Source of the DNA: an uncultured Microbacterium sp.
GTDB lineage: Bacteria; Actinomycetota; Actinomycetes; Actinomycetales; Microbacteriaceae
Reading direction: 5' to 3'
NCBI RefSeq assembly: GCF_900078385.1
Contig: NZ_FLQR01000006.1
Location: 248,001 to 312,000, forward strand
DNA: 64,000 bases
A program made the position numbers and the translations under genes. The notes under the pieces were generated by a model that saw only the letters and a program-made list of their open reading frames with translations, was not told the DNA's origin and ran no database searches. Below are positions 1-7,460 of the stretch, in pieces. Each line of letters opens with the position of its first letter. Within the stretch, counting starts at the first letter, position 1.

Positions 1-2
1 TC

Positions 3-497
3 GCCGAGACCGAGGTCGATGCTCTCGCGGTTGCCATCGGCACCTCTCACGGCGCCTACAAGTTCACGAGCCCGCCGGACGGCACGGTGCTGCGCATGGA
101 CCTCATCGAGACCATCGCCGCGCGCATCCCCGACACGCACCTCGTCATGCACGGATCGTCGTCGCTGCCCGCGGATCTGCGAGAAATCATCAATGCGCAC
201 GGCGGCCAGCTGCCCGAGTCGTGGGGTGTCCCGGAACCCGAGAAGGCCCGCTCCACCCAGCTCGGCGTGACCAAGATCAACCAGGGCATGGACTCGCATA
301 TGGCGTACGCCGCCGCCATGCGCGTCGCGCTCGCGGCCGACCCGCTGGCCGCTGATCCGGCGCCCGCCGCGAAGGCCGGCCGGGCCGCGATGTCGGCGAT
401 GATCGCCGAGCGAATGGCCGTCTTCGGCCAGGCCGGGCGCGCAGCGGACTACGCGCCGACACCGATGCGACAGGTGGCCGCGCTACCACTGGCCTGA
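3..497 (+). CDS. Class II fructose-bisphosphate aldolase, C-terminal part (5' end outside window)
   Basis: The last 164 residues of a zinc-dependent class II aldolase, the family that interconverts fructose-1,6-bisphosphate with DHAP and glyceraldehyde-3-phosphate in glycolysis and gluconeogenesis. The frame is open from the window edge. Family blocks visible are AVAIGTSHGAYKF and VMHGSSSLP, which match the Calvin-cycle-type subfamily better than the E. coli FbaA type. Odd point: the usual C-terminal N-x-D-T-D active-site block reads KINQGMDSHMA here, so the Asn is kept but the following residues differ. This could mark a paralogue with shifted substrate preference. A 12-bp hairpin terminator follows the stop codon. 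Confidence 0.85.
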   Translation, partial: AETEVDALAVAIGTSHGAYKFTSPPDGTVLRMDLIETIAARIPDTHLVMHGSSSLPADLREIINAHGGQLPESWGVPEPEKARSTQLGVTKINQGMDSHMAYAAAMRVALAADPLAADPAPAAKAGRAAMSAMIAERMAVFGQAGRAADYAPTPMRQVAALPLA

Positions 498-526
498 CCC
501 GCCGCGGAAGACCCGCCACCAACGAG

Positions 527-565
527 GCCCACCTCCCGAGCTCAAATCGCACGCGGGAGGTGGGC
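527..565 (+). terminator. Rho-independent-type hairpin after the aldolase gene
   Basis: GCCCACCTCCCG (527-538) pairs perfectly with CGGGAGGTGGGC (554-565), a 12-bp stem with a 15-nt loop, 30 nt after the aldolase stop. The U tract is poor, as is common in actinobacteria. Confidence 0.8.
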
Positions 566-1046
566 TTGTCGGCGTTCGAGCGGGGTGGAGAGTCGTGACC
601 CGCGCGTTCTCTCCCTTACGCGGCCGGCCGGCGTGATAGTCCGTCGGCAGTCGCGCGGCGGTTATGTGATCGCCGATGTCGGTACACCCGCAGATGATTG
701 CGCGATGCCGAAATCTCGCTCGCCGTTGGGCTCCTCTGCCGTGCCTTATGCGAGCCATCGGATGCTCGAGGAGGCAAAGCAGGACCTCTCTCGCGACCCC
801 GACGAGATGTTGAACGTCGACCGTGTTGCGTGGTTCGTCGAAGGCACCAGGAATCTCCGAATGTGCGTCTCGCCGTACTCGGCACCCTCCGAACGCGCAG
901 TATGACCGGCGCCGAGACTCCTTCGGCGGTGGTCGCGGTCCTCCTCGCCGCAATGGCGATTCTGGCTAGCTCCATAGCCTCACTATCGGACTTGGGAGTC
1001 GCGATCGCGGGGGTCTTCGCCGTCGGTAGCCTCAGCAGGTTCGGGT
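566..1046. other. Intergenic stretch without a supportable gene
   Basis: About 480 bp between the aldolase terminator and the 3' end of the VOC gene. No reading frame shows recognisable protein character or a good ribosome site. A frame starting at 902 encodes about 48 hydrophobic residues before running antisense into the VOC gene. It may be a remnant of a membrane protein but cannot be supported. Confidence 0.5.
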
Positions 1047-1475
1047 TCAGCTCGCTGTATCGGCGCGCATCCTCCTCGCCATCTCCATCATCTCGGGTGT
1101 CGGCTGGCCGATCGCGAAGATGTTGCCCTCGCTGTCACTGAACCACGCACTGCGCTCCCCGCCGAGCTCGGCGATTCCGTCGACGGTCTTCAGACCAGGC
1201 ATGTCGTAGTCGTGGAAGACGACCCCGCGCGTGCGAAGCGCCGTCGTGTCACGATCGATGTCGTCGGTCACCAGATTGAACGCGGTGTTCTTGGCCGTAC
1301 CCGCGAAGTCGGTCCGGTAGACCATGACCATGGTGCCGCCGACGTCGTAGAACAGCGAGCCGCCTTCGTTGTCGGCGTAGACCGGGTCGCGCCCGAGGAC
1401 GTCGTGCCACCAGGCCTTCGCTCGATCGATGTCCGCTGCCGGAAGGACAGCCGTCGCCATCAGATTCTCGAACAT
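1047..1475 (-). CDS. VOC-superfamily (glyoxalase/bleomycin-resistance-like) protein
   Basis: A 142-residue single-domain vicinal-oxygen-chelate protein. It opens with ATAVLPAADIDRAKAWWHDV, the usual first beta-alpha unit, and ends with SAWFSDSEGNIFAIGQP, the C-terminal strand carrying the canonical Asp/Glu-rich 'DPdGN' type turn (here DSEGN). Members bind a divalent metal and act as lyases, isomerases, dioxygenases or drug-binding proteins, so the substrate cannot be named. The length is normal for a stand-alone VOC protein. It is transcribed alone and toward the aldolase gene. The ATG at 1475 is preceded by a weak GGA-containing site. Confidence 0.82.
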   Translation of the reverse strand: MFENLMATAVLPAADIDRAKAWWHDVLGRDPVYADNEGGSLFYDVGGTMVMVYRTDFAGTAKNTAFNLVTDDIDRDTTALRTRGVVFHDYDMPGLKTVDGIAELGGERSAWFSDSEGNIFAIGQPTPEMMEMARRMRADTAS

Positions 1476-1618
1476 GATGATTTCCAGTCCGGAGGCGTTG
1501 TCATCCCCGTGCCGGCCCAGCTCAGCGCATCGGCGATTCGGGCGCGCGAACGTGGCCCCCGCCCGGATTGTAAACCCGCATCCGGGGCCGCGGTAGAGGT
1601 ATGCAACGTCGCCGGGTA

Positions 1619-1795
1619 TTACGTCAGGTCGACGGTCGGCGAGTCCGCGTTGTTCTTGACGGAGGCGATTCCGTTTTGCGCTGCCGCCTTGGTGGTGTAG
1701 CCCTCCGAGGTAGCAATAATCTCCCCGTTGCCAGCCTTCAAACGGAAGCGGAAGTCACCCGAAGAACCCTTGTACAGCTCAAATTTCCCAGCCAT
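1619..1795 (-). CDS. YegP-like DUF1508 protein
   Basis: A 58-residue protein starting MAGKFELYKGSSGDFRFRL, with the family pattern of a short beta-hairpin followed by KAGNGEIIATSEGY and a helix that begins TKAAAQNGI. DUF1508 proteins are small single or tandem repeats of unknown function, often of about 55-60 residues per unit, so this is one complete unit. The ATG at 1795 is chosen because GGAG lies 8 nt upstream; a TTG four codons earlier would place that site inside the gene. It stands alone between the VOC gene and a small zinc-ribbon gene, all on the minus strand. Confidence 0.85.
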   Translation of the reverse strand: MAGKFELYKGSSGDFRFRLKAGNGEIIATSEGYTTKAAAQNGIASVKNNADSPTVDLT

Positions 1796-1912
1796 CACTC
1801 GCTCCAATCAGTGGCGTCGGACTGACGCCACGTCGACAGCCTGGCGGAAGGTGGGCGGCCCAGCAACGGTACAACTATCTAGGCGCCGATCGTGCACGCC
1901 GCCATGTCTCGC

Positions 1913-2068
1913 TCATCCGCCGTGGACCCATGGCCCACGGAATGGCGGCGGCATGACGATGCGGTCAAGATTGGGGAAGTTCGAGTGTCCACATGCGGGG
2001 CATTGCCATCCATCCGGAACATCACGCATGACGACTCCGCACTCCGGACACCTCTGCTGCTCCGCCAC
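1913..2068 (-). CDS. 51-residue zinc-ribbon protein
   Basis: A short minus-strand gene with two CxxC knuckles: CPECG at residues 7-11 and CPACG at residues 23-27, separated by VVMRDVPDGWQ. This is the spacing of a rubredoxin-like or zinc-ribbon fold. The tail is NFPNLDRIVMPPPFRGPWV. Start: a GTG at 2068 follows a GA-rich stretch, and the frame is closed upstream by an in-frame TAG, so the gene cannot be much longer. A role in protein or nucleic-acid binding is inference. The two knuckles, the Trp between them and normal composition are the reasons to accept it. Confidence 0.7.
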   Translation of the reverse strand: MAEQQRCPECGVVMRDVPDGWQCPACGHSNFPNLDRIVMPPPFRGPWVHGG

Positions 2069-2251
2069 GTCGAAGAGAAGAGCCTCGCCTTGACCGCCCT
2101 ATCGGCGGCCCCAGCTTTCTCGGTACGTCGGTCGGAACGGAGGCGGCGCCGGGTCGGCTCATGATCCGCGGGGTGATGCCGTCGACGCGGAGGGCGTCGC
2201 GCGTGGCCAGGCCGATCGCGCCGGAGCCGAAGATGACGCGATGCGTCGCTC

Positions 2252-2872
2252 TTATCGTCGCGCCGACAGGCTGGGCGTAGATGTCTTGGCGACCGGCTGC
2301 GGCATCATGAACCGCAGCATGAGCCCGGCGAGGAGGGTGTAGACGAACGCGCCGCTGGCCCCGAAGACGATGATCTGCTCCTCCACTTTGACCCCGATCA
2401 GGGTGGTGACCGTCCATCCCAGCGGCCACAGCGCGGCGGTGACCGGAAGCCAGAGCCAGCGGAACCGGGTGGTCGCAGGCAGCGCGAAGGTCTGGACAAG
2501 GCCCACGATCAGGCCGGTGACCAATCCAGCGAGCGCGAGGGCGCCCAGCGACGTCTGGTAGCCGACGGCGAGCGTGCCGACAGCAAGCCCGACGCTGAGT
2601 CCGACCGCGCTTGCGACCGGCCAGGAAACCAGCGAAAGGCGGCCACGGGAGAGCAGCGCCTGCGCGAACCCGACGATCAGCCCCACAACTGCTCCCCCGA
2701 CCAGGGCAGAGAAAATGTCGTCGACCCGACCCACGATCGCGGTGCCGAGGAAGCCTGCGATTGGAAGGGCCAGAAAGCTCAGCATCCACATCAGCATGTC
2801 GCGGAGGAACGGGGCGCGGATGCGCGTGGCGGTCGGTGATGGGGTCTTCGCGGCGGCGGGTGTCGTAGCCAT
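2252..2872 (-). CDS. Membrane protein divergent from the TetR regulator
   Basis: A 206-residue integral membrane protein with about six hydrophobic segments, many Gly-rich (for example VGGAVVGLIVGFAQALL and LVTGLIVGLVQTFALP), after a short cytoplasmic N-terminus rich in Ala, Thr and Pro. No catalytic motif is seen and no function is assigned. The ATG at 2872 has GGAG 9 nt upstream; the TTG at 2887 would overlap that site. It is divergent from the TetR gene and shares its intergenic double operator, so control by that TetR protein is likely. Confidence 0.7.
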   Translation of the reverse strand: MATTPAAAKTPSPTATRIRAPFLRDMLMWMLSFLALPIAGFLGTAIVGRVDDIFSALVGGAVVGLIVGFAQALLSRGRLSLVSWPVASAVGLSVGLAVGTLAVGYQTSLGALALAGLVTGLIVGLVQTFALPATTRFRWLWLPVTAALWPLGWTVTTLIGVKVEEQIIVFGASGAFVYTLLAGLMLRFMMPQPVAKTSTPSLSARR

Positions 2873-2896
2873 CTTCTGGTGCTCCAAACGGTTAGT

Positions 2897-2930
2897 GTAC
2901 TATGTACGTGAGCCGTAACGTACGCCGTAA
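2897..2930. promoter_or_regulatory. TetR-type double operator, copy A
   Basis: Two 11-bp odd palindromes lie here, GTACTATGTAC (2897-2907, centre 2902) and GTACGCCGTAA (2920-2930, centre 2925), 23 bp centre to centre. They sit between the divergent membrane-protein and TetR genes. The same element with the same 23-bp spacing occurs at 3831-3864 and 4757-4790. Confidence 0.8.
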
Positions 2931-2949
2931 ACAAACTGAAAGTCAAGCG

Positions 2950-3627
2950 ATGCCAGAAAAGAAGTTCCCCGTTCAGAATCGGCCTCGCCGGGTACGCAGC
3001 TCCGTCACCTCTGATGAGATCCTGCTGGCCGCGGAGCACGTGGCCCGCGCCGGGTTCGACGCATTAACGATGCGCGCCGTGGCCACGCAGATGGGCGCGT
3101 CCCCGATGGCGCTGTACCGGTACTTCGCCACCAAGGACGAGCTCGTCGACGCGATGCTGGATCGGGTGTTGGGCCGGATCGACCTGGCGCCGCCGACGGA
3201 TGACTGGCTGGCGGATCTGAGCGCATTCGCTACCGCCCATCGGGCAGTGCTCTCTGGTCACCCATGGGCGATCGTTCCGCTGTTCACGCACTCCAACCCT
3301 GGCGTGAACGCGACCGTGATCGGAGAGACCGCCTTGGAGATTCTGGCGCGTGGTGGCATCACTGGCAGCGATGCGGTGGCGATCTTCTGCGGCATTCTCG
3401 CCCTGAACTACGGATGGTTCGCGTTCAGCACCGCCCGAGACGCGACTCGGGCATCAGTGAATTCGGAGACCGTGCTGGCCGCATCCCTGTCGACTCTTCC
3501 CGCGGACCGGTTCCCGCTCACCCTCTCCGTCGCTGACGAGCTCAGCAACTACGGCAGCCACGCGCATTACGTGGTTGCGCTCCGCCAGATGATCGCCGGC
3601 GTGGCGCTAGCGGCCGACACGAAGTAG
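2950..3627 (+). CDS. TetR/AcrR-family transcriptional regulator
   Basis: A 225-residue TetR-type repressor. The N-terminal HTH reads LTMRAVATQMGASPMALYRY followed by FATKDELVDAML, the classic recognition-helix signature. The C-terminal half is a helical ligand-binding domain with no recognisable specificity. The ATG at 2950 is chosen because an in-frame ATG at 2902 lies inside the operator and would add a basic tail unlike the family. The gene is divergent from a membrane-protein gene. The paired palindromes in that gap, repeated before the 3886 and 4840 genes, suggest it represses itself and three other genes. A 7-bp hairpin follows the stop. Confidence 0.92.
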   Translation: MPEKKFPVQNRPRRVRSSVTSDEILLAAEHVARAGFDALTMRAVATQMGASPMALYRYFATKDELVDAMLDRVLGRIDLAPPTDDWLADLSAFATAHRAVLSGHPWAIVPLFTHSNPGVNATVIGETALEILARGGITGSDAVAIFCGILALNYGWFAFSTARDATRASVNSETVLAASLSTLPADRFPLTLSVADELSNYGSHAHYVVALRQMIAGVALAADTK

Positions 3628-3634
3628 CGGAACA

Positions 3635-3658
3635 GGGAGCCCACCTCCGCAGGCTCCC
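3635..3658 (+). terminator. Hairpin after the TetR gene
   Basis: GGGAGCC (3635-3641) pairs with GGCTCCC (3652-3658) around a 10-nt loop, 7 nt after the TetR stop codon. Confidence 0.65.
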
Positions 3659-3830
3659 CTGCTTCATTCTCGCGAGATCGCCTGGCGTGCGCGCTGGTCA
3701 GCCTCTGTTGCGCCCAGTCGCGCACCCTTCGGGGCGAACTGTTGCGCCACCACGATGCAGATGACTGTCGCCGGAGTCGGCGCGAAAGGCGCCATTCGCG
3801 TGAGTTTGCAAGGAAATCTCTTCCCTTCGT

Positions 3831-3864
3831 GTACGTCGTACGTTATAACTGGCATACAACGTAC
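3831..3864. promoter_or_regulatory. TetR-type double operator, copy B
   Basis: GTACGTCGTAC (centre 3836) and ATACAACGTAC (centre 3859) are again 23 bp apart, just upstream of the ribosome site (GGAGAG, 3872-3877) of the membrane-protein gene at 3886. Confidence 0.8.
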
Positions 3865-3885
3865 ATTAAATGGAGAGACGGCCCG

Positions 3886-4596
3886 ATGAACCCCTTGACC
3901 GACCCCGCCTCGACCGTGATCGCCGGCACCCTGCTGATCGCGGTCCCGATCGCCTTTAACGCCACCTTCGCCGCGTTGGCGGTGAAGTTCGATTACCCGA
4001 ACATCCTGCGAAAGCCCACCGCGGACGTGCTGGCGAAATTCAGCGCGGGCGGCTCGGCGCTGGTGCTGTTGTGGTGGGGGTTTGCGATGACGGCTGCGCT
4101 GCTGACGCCGCTCGTGATTCTGGTGTCCGTCTCCCTGCAGGGGGCCACGCCCGCGGTTCTGCTTGCCGCGGCAGCGGTTGGAGTGGTCGCCAGTGTGGTG
4201 CAGTTCCTCGGCCTGATGCGGTGGCCGTTCCTGGTCCCACACCTGGCACGCGAGTCGGAAAGCCGCGACGCCACCCCGGCTCGCCGGGAGGCGATCGACG
4301 TCGTATTCCAGTCCCTCAACCGCTACCTCGGTGTCGCCGTCGGCGAGCATCTCGGATTCCTGTTCACCGGGGCATGGACGGCACTGGTTGGTGTCGCGAT
4401 CCTGCAAAGCTCCAACGTGAACGGGTGGGTCGGCGTCACTGGAATAGCCATCGGCCTCGCCCTGGCCCTCTGCTCACTCGAGTTCGTCGGCCCGTTCGAG
4501 CCCCAAGGATGGAAACCAGCCGCGGCCGCCACCCCGTTCGTCTACATCGTCTGGTCGCTGTGGCTGATCGTCACGGGCATCGCCCTGCTGCTGTGA
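3886..4596 (+). CDS. Multi-pass membrane protein, possibly DUF4386-like
   Basis: A 236-residue protein with about seven hydrophobic segments. A soluble loop, RESESRDATPARREAIDVVF, separates the N- and C-terminal halves. The pattern FDYPNILRKPTADVLAKF after the first segment resembles small actinobacterial membrane proteins loosely grouped with DUF4386, but I do not assign a family firmly. The start is well supported: GGAGAG lies 8 nt before the ATG at 3886. The promoter carries the second copy of the TetR double operator, which places the gene in the same regulon as the flanking genes. Function unknown. Confidence 0.75.
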   Translation: MNPLTDPASTVIAGTLLIAVPIAFNATFAALAVKFDYPNILRKPTADVLAKFSAGGSALVLLWWGFAMTAALLTPLVILVSVSLQGATPAVLLAAAAVGVVASVVQFLGLMRWPFLVPHLARESESRDATPARREAIDVVFQSLNRYLGVAVGEHLGFLFTGAWTALVGVAILQSSNVNGWVGVTGIAIGLALALCSLEFVGPFEPQGWKPAAAATPFVYIVWSLWLIVTGIALLL

Positions 4597-4756
4597 ACAG
4601 CGCACGGATGGTCCTCACATTCGGAACCGCTGAGTTCAGAGGCCGCTGCGCGTCGCGAACATCGCTGCAGCCCGCCGCGGGTCGACCTGGCAGCAACGAT
4701 GCCGCTGTCTGATCCTCCTACCTCCGCGCTCGGTCACGAGGGTCGCGACCGCTTGC

Positions 4757-4790
4757 GTACGGCGTACATTACGTATAGCGTACGCCGTAC
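4757..4790. promoter_or_regulatory. TetR-type double operator, copy C
   Basis: GTACGGCGTAC (4757-4767) and GTACGCCGTAC (4780-4790) are exact reverse complements of each other. Their centres, 4762 and 4785, are 23 bp apart. They lie about 50 bp before the SDR gene and are the best-conserved copy. Consensus half: GTACGNCGTAC. Confidence 0.85.
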
Positions 4791-4839
4791 ATCGACCCGT
4801 CGCCTCACTCCCCGCGACACCCCTATCGACAGGAACGTC

Positions 4840-5757
4840 GTGAATACTGCTACCCACACTCGCGACTGGACGACCGCCGAGATCCCCGATCTCGCCGGCA
4901 GGACGGTCATCATCACAGGCGCCAACAGCGGAATCGGCTTCGAGACCGCCCGCGCGTTCGCAGATCACGGCGCGCACGTCGTCCTCGCAGTGCGGGACGG
5001 ACAGAAGGGGGAGGCGGCAGCGGCGCAGATCGGCACGTCCGCCGAAGTTCGCCTCCTCGACCTGGCCGACCTCGGCTCCGTGCGCAGGTTCGCCGGTGCC
5101 TGGGACGGTGACATTCACATCCTGGTCAACAACGCCGGCGTTATGATCCCCCCGCTCGGTCGCACGAAGGACGGGTTCGAGTTGCAGTTCGGCATCAATC
5201 ACCTCGGCCACTTCGCCCTCACGAATCTCCTGCTGCCACACATCACCGGACGCGTCGTGACGGTTGCCAGCGGCGCCCACCGCTCCGGAACCATCGACTT
5301 CGACGACCTGAATTGGGAACAACGCCGCTACGGCGGCGGATCCGGCGGTTACAGCCAATCCAAGCTCGCAAACCTCCTGTTCACCCTCGAGCTGCAACGC
5401 AGACTGACTGCATCCGGATCTCGCGTTCTCGCCATGGCCGCGCACCCAGGAATGGCCGCCACCAACCTGGGATCCCATTCCGGCAACCCCTTCCTGACTG
5501 CCCTCGGGAGCCTCGTCGTGCGCCTGTTCGCGCAGGACGCCACCGGCGGCGCGGCACCCACCCTGTTCGCCGCCACCGCACCCATTCCGGGTGGCAGCTA
5601 CGCCGGGCCCGGCAACCGGCGCGAAATGATCGGCGCACCTGTCCTGGTGGGCCGCTCGGACGCCGCGACGGATCCTAGAACCGCCGAACGGCTCTGGGAT
5701 GCATCCGAAGAGCTGACCCACGTTCCCTACCCGGCGGCGCAACTCAACGCCTCCTGA
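4840..5757 (+). CDS. SDR-family oxidoreductase (retinol-dehydrogenase-like)
   Basis: A 305-residue NAD(P)-dependent short-chain dehydrogenase. Visible are the nucleotide-binding TGANSGIGFETARAFADHG, the structural NNAG in HILVNNAGVM, and the catalytic set Ser (TVASGAHRS), Tyr and Lys (GGYSQSKLANLLF). The extended C-terminus and the N-H-L-G-H-F block put it with the retinol dehydrogenase/WW-domain oxidoreductase-like SDRs that are common in actinobacteria. The substrate is not predictable. The GTG start at 4840 is supported by AGGAA 4-8 nt upstream. The promoter holds the strongest copy of the TetR double operator, so the enzyme may act on the compound sensed by that TetR protein. Confidence 0.9.
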   Translation: MNTATHTRDWTTAEIPDLAGRTVIITGANSGIGFETARAFADHGAHVVLAVRDGQKGEAAAAQIGTSAEVRLLDLADLGSVRRFAGAWDGDIHILVNNAGVMIPPLGRTKDGFELQFGINHLGHFALTNLLLPHITGRVVTVASGAHRSGTIDFDDLNWEQRRYGGGSGGYSQSKLANLLFTLELQRRLTASGSRVLAMAAHPGMAATNLGSHSGNPFLTALGSLVVRLFAQDATGGAAPTLFAATAPIPGGSYAGPGNRREMIGAPVLVGRSDAATDPRTAERLWDASEELTHVPYPAAQLNAS

Positions 5758-5934
5758 TGCGCGCGATCGCCCGACACGCCTACGGCGCCCCCGCCCGGGT
5801 TGGCGCAGTTCACGCGCCGCCCTGCCCCGTGGCCGCTTGCGGTTCTCCAGGAGGGTTTCGAGTAGACGCCAGAGCCTTGTGCTGGCGACGAGGCACTCGA
5901 CTCGCGACACGCGCGGTGGCGGCGGGTTGGTCGT

Positions 5935-6390
5935 TCATCGCACGATCGGGATCGCTGACACGCTCCGGGCGCGGCGCGCGAGCGGGGCGATCGAGTCGTG
6001 GCGGGCTGCGTGCCAGATGGTGATGACGAGTGCGATCGTCACGGGCGCCCAGATCATGCGCTCGACGAAGGACGTGGAGGCGATGTTCAACAGCGTGGCG
6101 AGCACCATGACCGCTGCGGCGGCGTAAAGCACGCGGCGCCGGAACGTCGCTGGCGCAATCGACGTTCCGGCGACGGCCGCGAGGGCGGCGTACATGACCG
6201 ACGTGATCACGCTTCCGACTCGTAGCGCATCCGGGAGGACTCCCTCATTCGAGCCGCCCTGGGTTGCTGCACCCCATGGCGCACCGGCGGCAAGCGCGGC
6301 TTGGAAAGCCACCACGACCAGGAGGAGGAGCGCCGCGGATTTGCCGGCGCCACTGGCCGAGGGATTCTTCTTCATGTCCTTGTTGCTCAT
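5935..6390 (-). CDS. Small membrane protein, unknown function
   Basis: A 151-residue protein with a polar N-terminus (MSNKDMKKNPSASGAGKS) and about four hydrophobic segments: AALLLLVVVAFQAALAAG, a central Ala-rich one, VLYAAAAVMVLATLL and MIWAPVTIALVITIW. No family is recognised. The ATG at 6390 overlaps the stop of the upstream 84-residue gene (ATGA), so the two are translationally coupled. It is the last gene of a three-gene minus-strand cluster next to the LAL-type regulator at 7461, which may control it. Confidence 0.7.
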   Translation of the reverse strand: MSNKDMKKNPSASGAGKSAALLLLVVVAFQAALAAGAPWGAATQGGSNEGVLPDALRVGSVITSVMYAALAAVAGTSIAPATFRRRVLYAAAAVMVLATLLNIASTSFVERMIWAPVTIALVITIWHAARHDSIAPLARRARSVSAIPIVR

Positions 6391-6641
6391 GATCTGTCTC
6401 TCTTCTCGTCGTTCGGGATGGTGACCGAGATCAAGGTGACGCCGAGGTCCCCGACCCGCCGGAGGAGGCCGTGCAGGGCAGCCTGATCGGCAACCGAACC
6501 GGTGAGCGTGGTGGTGCCATCGCGTTGGCTCGTCAGGGTGAACCCGTCGAACCATCCGCTCCAGCGCTGATCAAGCTGCCCGCGGAGGCGGATCTCATAT
6601 CGGCCGGGCTCGGGATTCCCAGGTACTGGTGGGCTGCTCAT
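6387..6641 (-). CDS. Conserved 84-residue soluble protein
   Basis: A small soluble protein with YEIRLRGQLDQRWSGWFDGF, LTGSVADQAALHGLLRRVGD and LGVTLISV. This pattern recurs in short actinobacterial and proteobacterial proteins of unknown role, often encoded beside regulators and DUF4386-type membrane proteins. No catalytic residues can be named. It follows the 224-residue membrane protein after 30 nt and overlaps the next gene by 4 bp, which fits one operon. Confidence 0.8.
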   Translation of the reverse strand: MSSPPVPGNPEPGRYEIRLRGQLDQRWSGWFDGFTLTSQRDGTTTLTGSVADQAALHGLLRRVGDLGVTLISVTIPNDEKRDRS

Positions 6642-6671
6642 CGACGTGATGCCGTGTCGATGGGGAGCGGG

Positions 6672-7346
6672 TCAGTGAGTCGCGACCCGGTCGACCTCGG
6701 CCGGGGCCGGTAGCGCCGCCGTCGTGCGGGTCTTCATCCAGAGGGAGAACCCCAGCCACACCAGGGCGACACCCATGGGGACAGCTGCCATGCGTTCGAG
6801 GGCGTGGGGCAGGAGCGCTGCGAGTGGGGTGACGGCTGCGGCGACGAGGAGCAGGATCGCCCCTCCGCGGGACAGCAGACGGGCGCGGATGGTCGCTACG
6901 CCCAACAGCACTGCGCCGCCCGCGTAGAGAATGAGGCCGACAAGCGGCACGGCGGCGAGGGCGCCGAGATCGGTCTCTGCCGCGTAGCGGCCGAAGAGTC
7001 CGACGAAGTCGACTGCAAGCTGAGGCGCGTCGACCGCGATCAGCGGCGCGATGAGCGCTTCCGCGAAGTTGAACGAGGCCTGCAGGATGAAGAATAGGCC
7101 GAACATCAGGTACCCGACCAGACCGAGGATACCGACCTTTCGCGACTGATACAGGTAGATCCCCGTCACACCGATCAGGGCGAGCACGGCTTCCGTAAAG
7201 CTGAGGACGTGGACATTCACCCACGCCTGCGTTGAGAGCGATTCGATCGTGTCGGCCGGATGGATGAACTGGATCACGATGTAGGCGAGGCCGGCGAAAC
7301 CTGCGGCGACAGCGGCCCCTCTGACGAGGGAGGTGAGGATGGTCAT
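6672..7346 (-). CDS. DUF4386-like membrane protein
   Basis: A 224-residue protein with about seven transmembrane segments. It starts MTILTSLVRGAAVAAGFAGL and includes FIHPADTIESLSTQAW in the first extracytoplasmic loop. The pattern resembles DUF4386 membrane proteins, whose role is unknown. The ATG at 7346 is preceded by a purine-poor region, and the longer frame from 7430 lacks membrane-protein character, so the shorter start is preferred. It is first in the minus-strand cluster with the genes at 6387 and 5935, and lies 114 bp downstream of the LAL regulator gene on the same strand. Confidence 0.75.
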   Translation of the reverse strand: MTILTSLVRGAAVAAGFAGLAYIVIQFIHPADTIESLSTQAWVNVHVLSFTEAVLALIGVTGIYLYQSRKVGILGLVGYLMFGLFFILQASFNFAEALIAPLIAVDAPQLAVDFVGLFGRYAAETDLGALAAVPLVGLILYAGGAVLLGVATIRARLLSRGGAILLLVAAAVTPLAALLPHALERMAAVPMGVALVWLGFSLWMKTRTTAALPAPAEVDRVATH

Positions 7347-7460
7347 GGCGGTACTCCGATGCTGGGGACACCCGGGCCGTTTGCCGGGCACGTCCTGAAG
7401 GTACGGAGCAAGGTGGTGATGCGGCATCACCAGATGGCCGGTGAGCGTGGTGATTCTTGG

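Noticed and set aside
902..1141. Plus-strand frame encoding about 80 residues with two hydrophobic stretches
   Set aside because: No ribosome site, and its last 30 codons are antisense to the VOC gene; the hydrophobic part may be chance or a relic.
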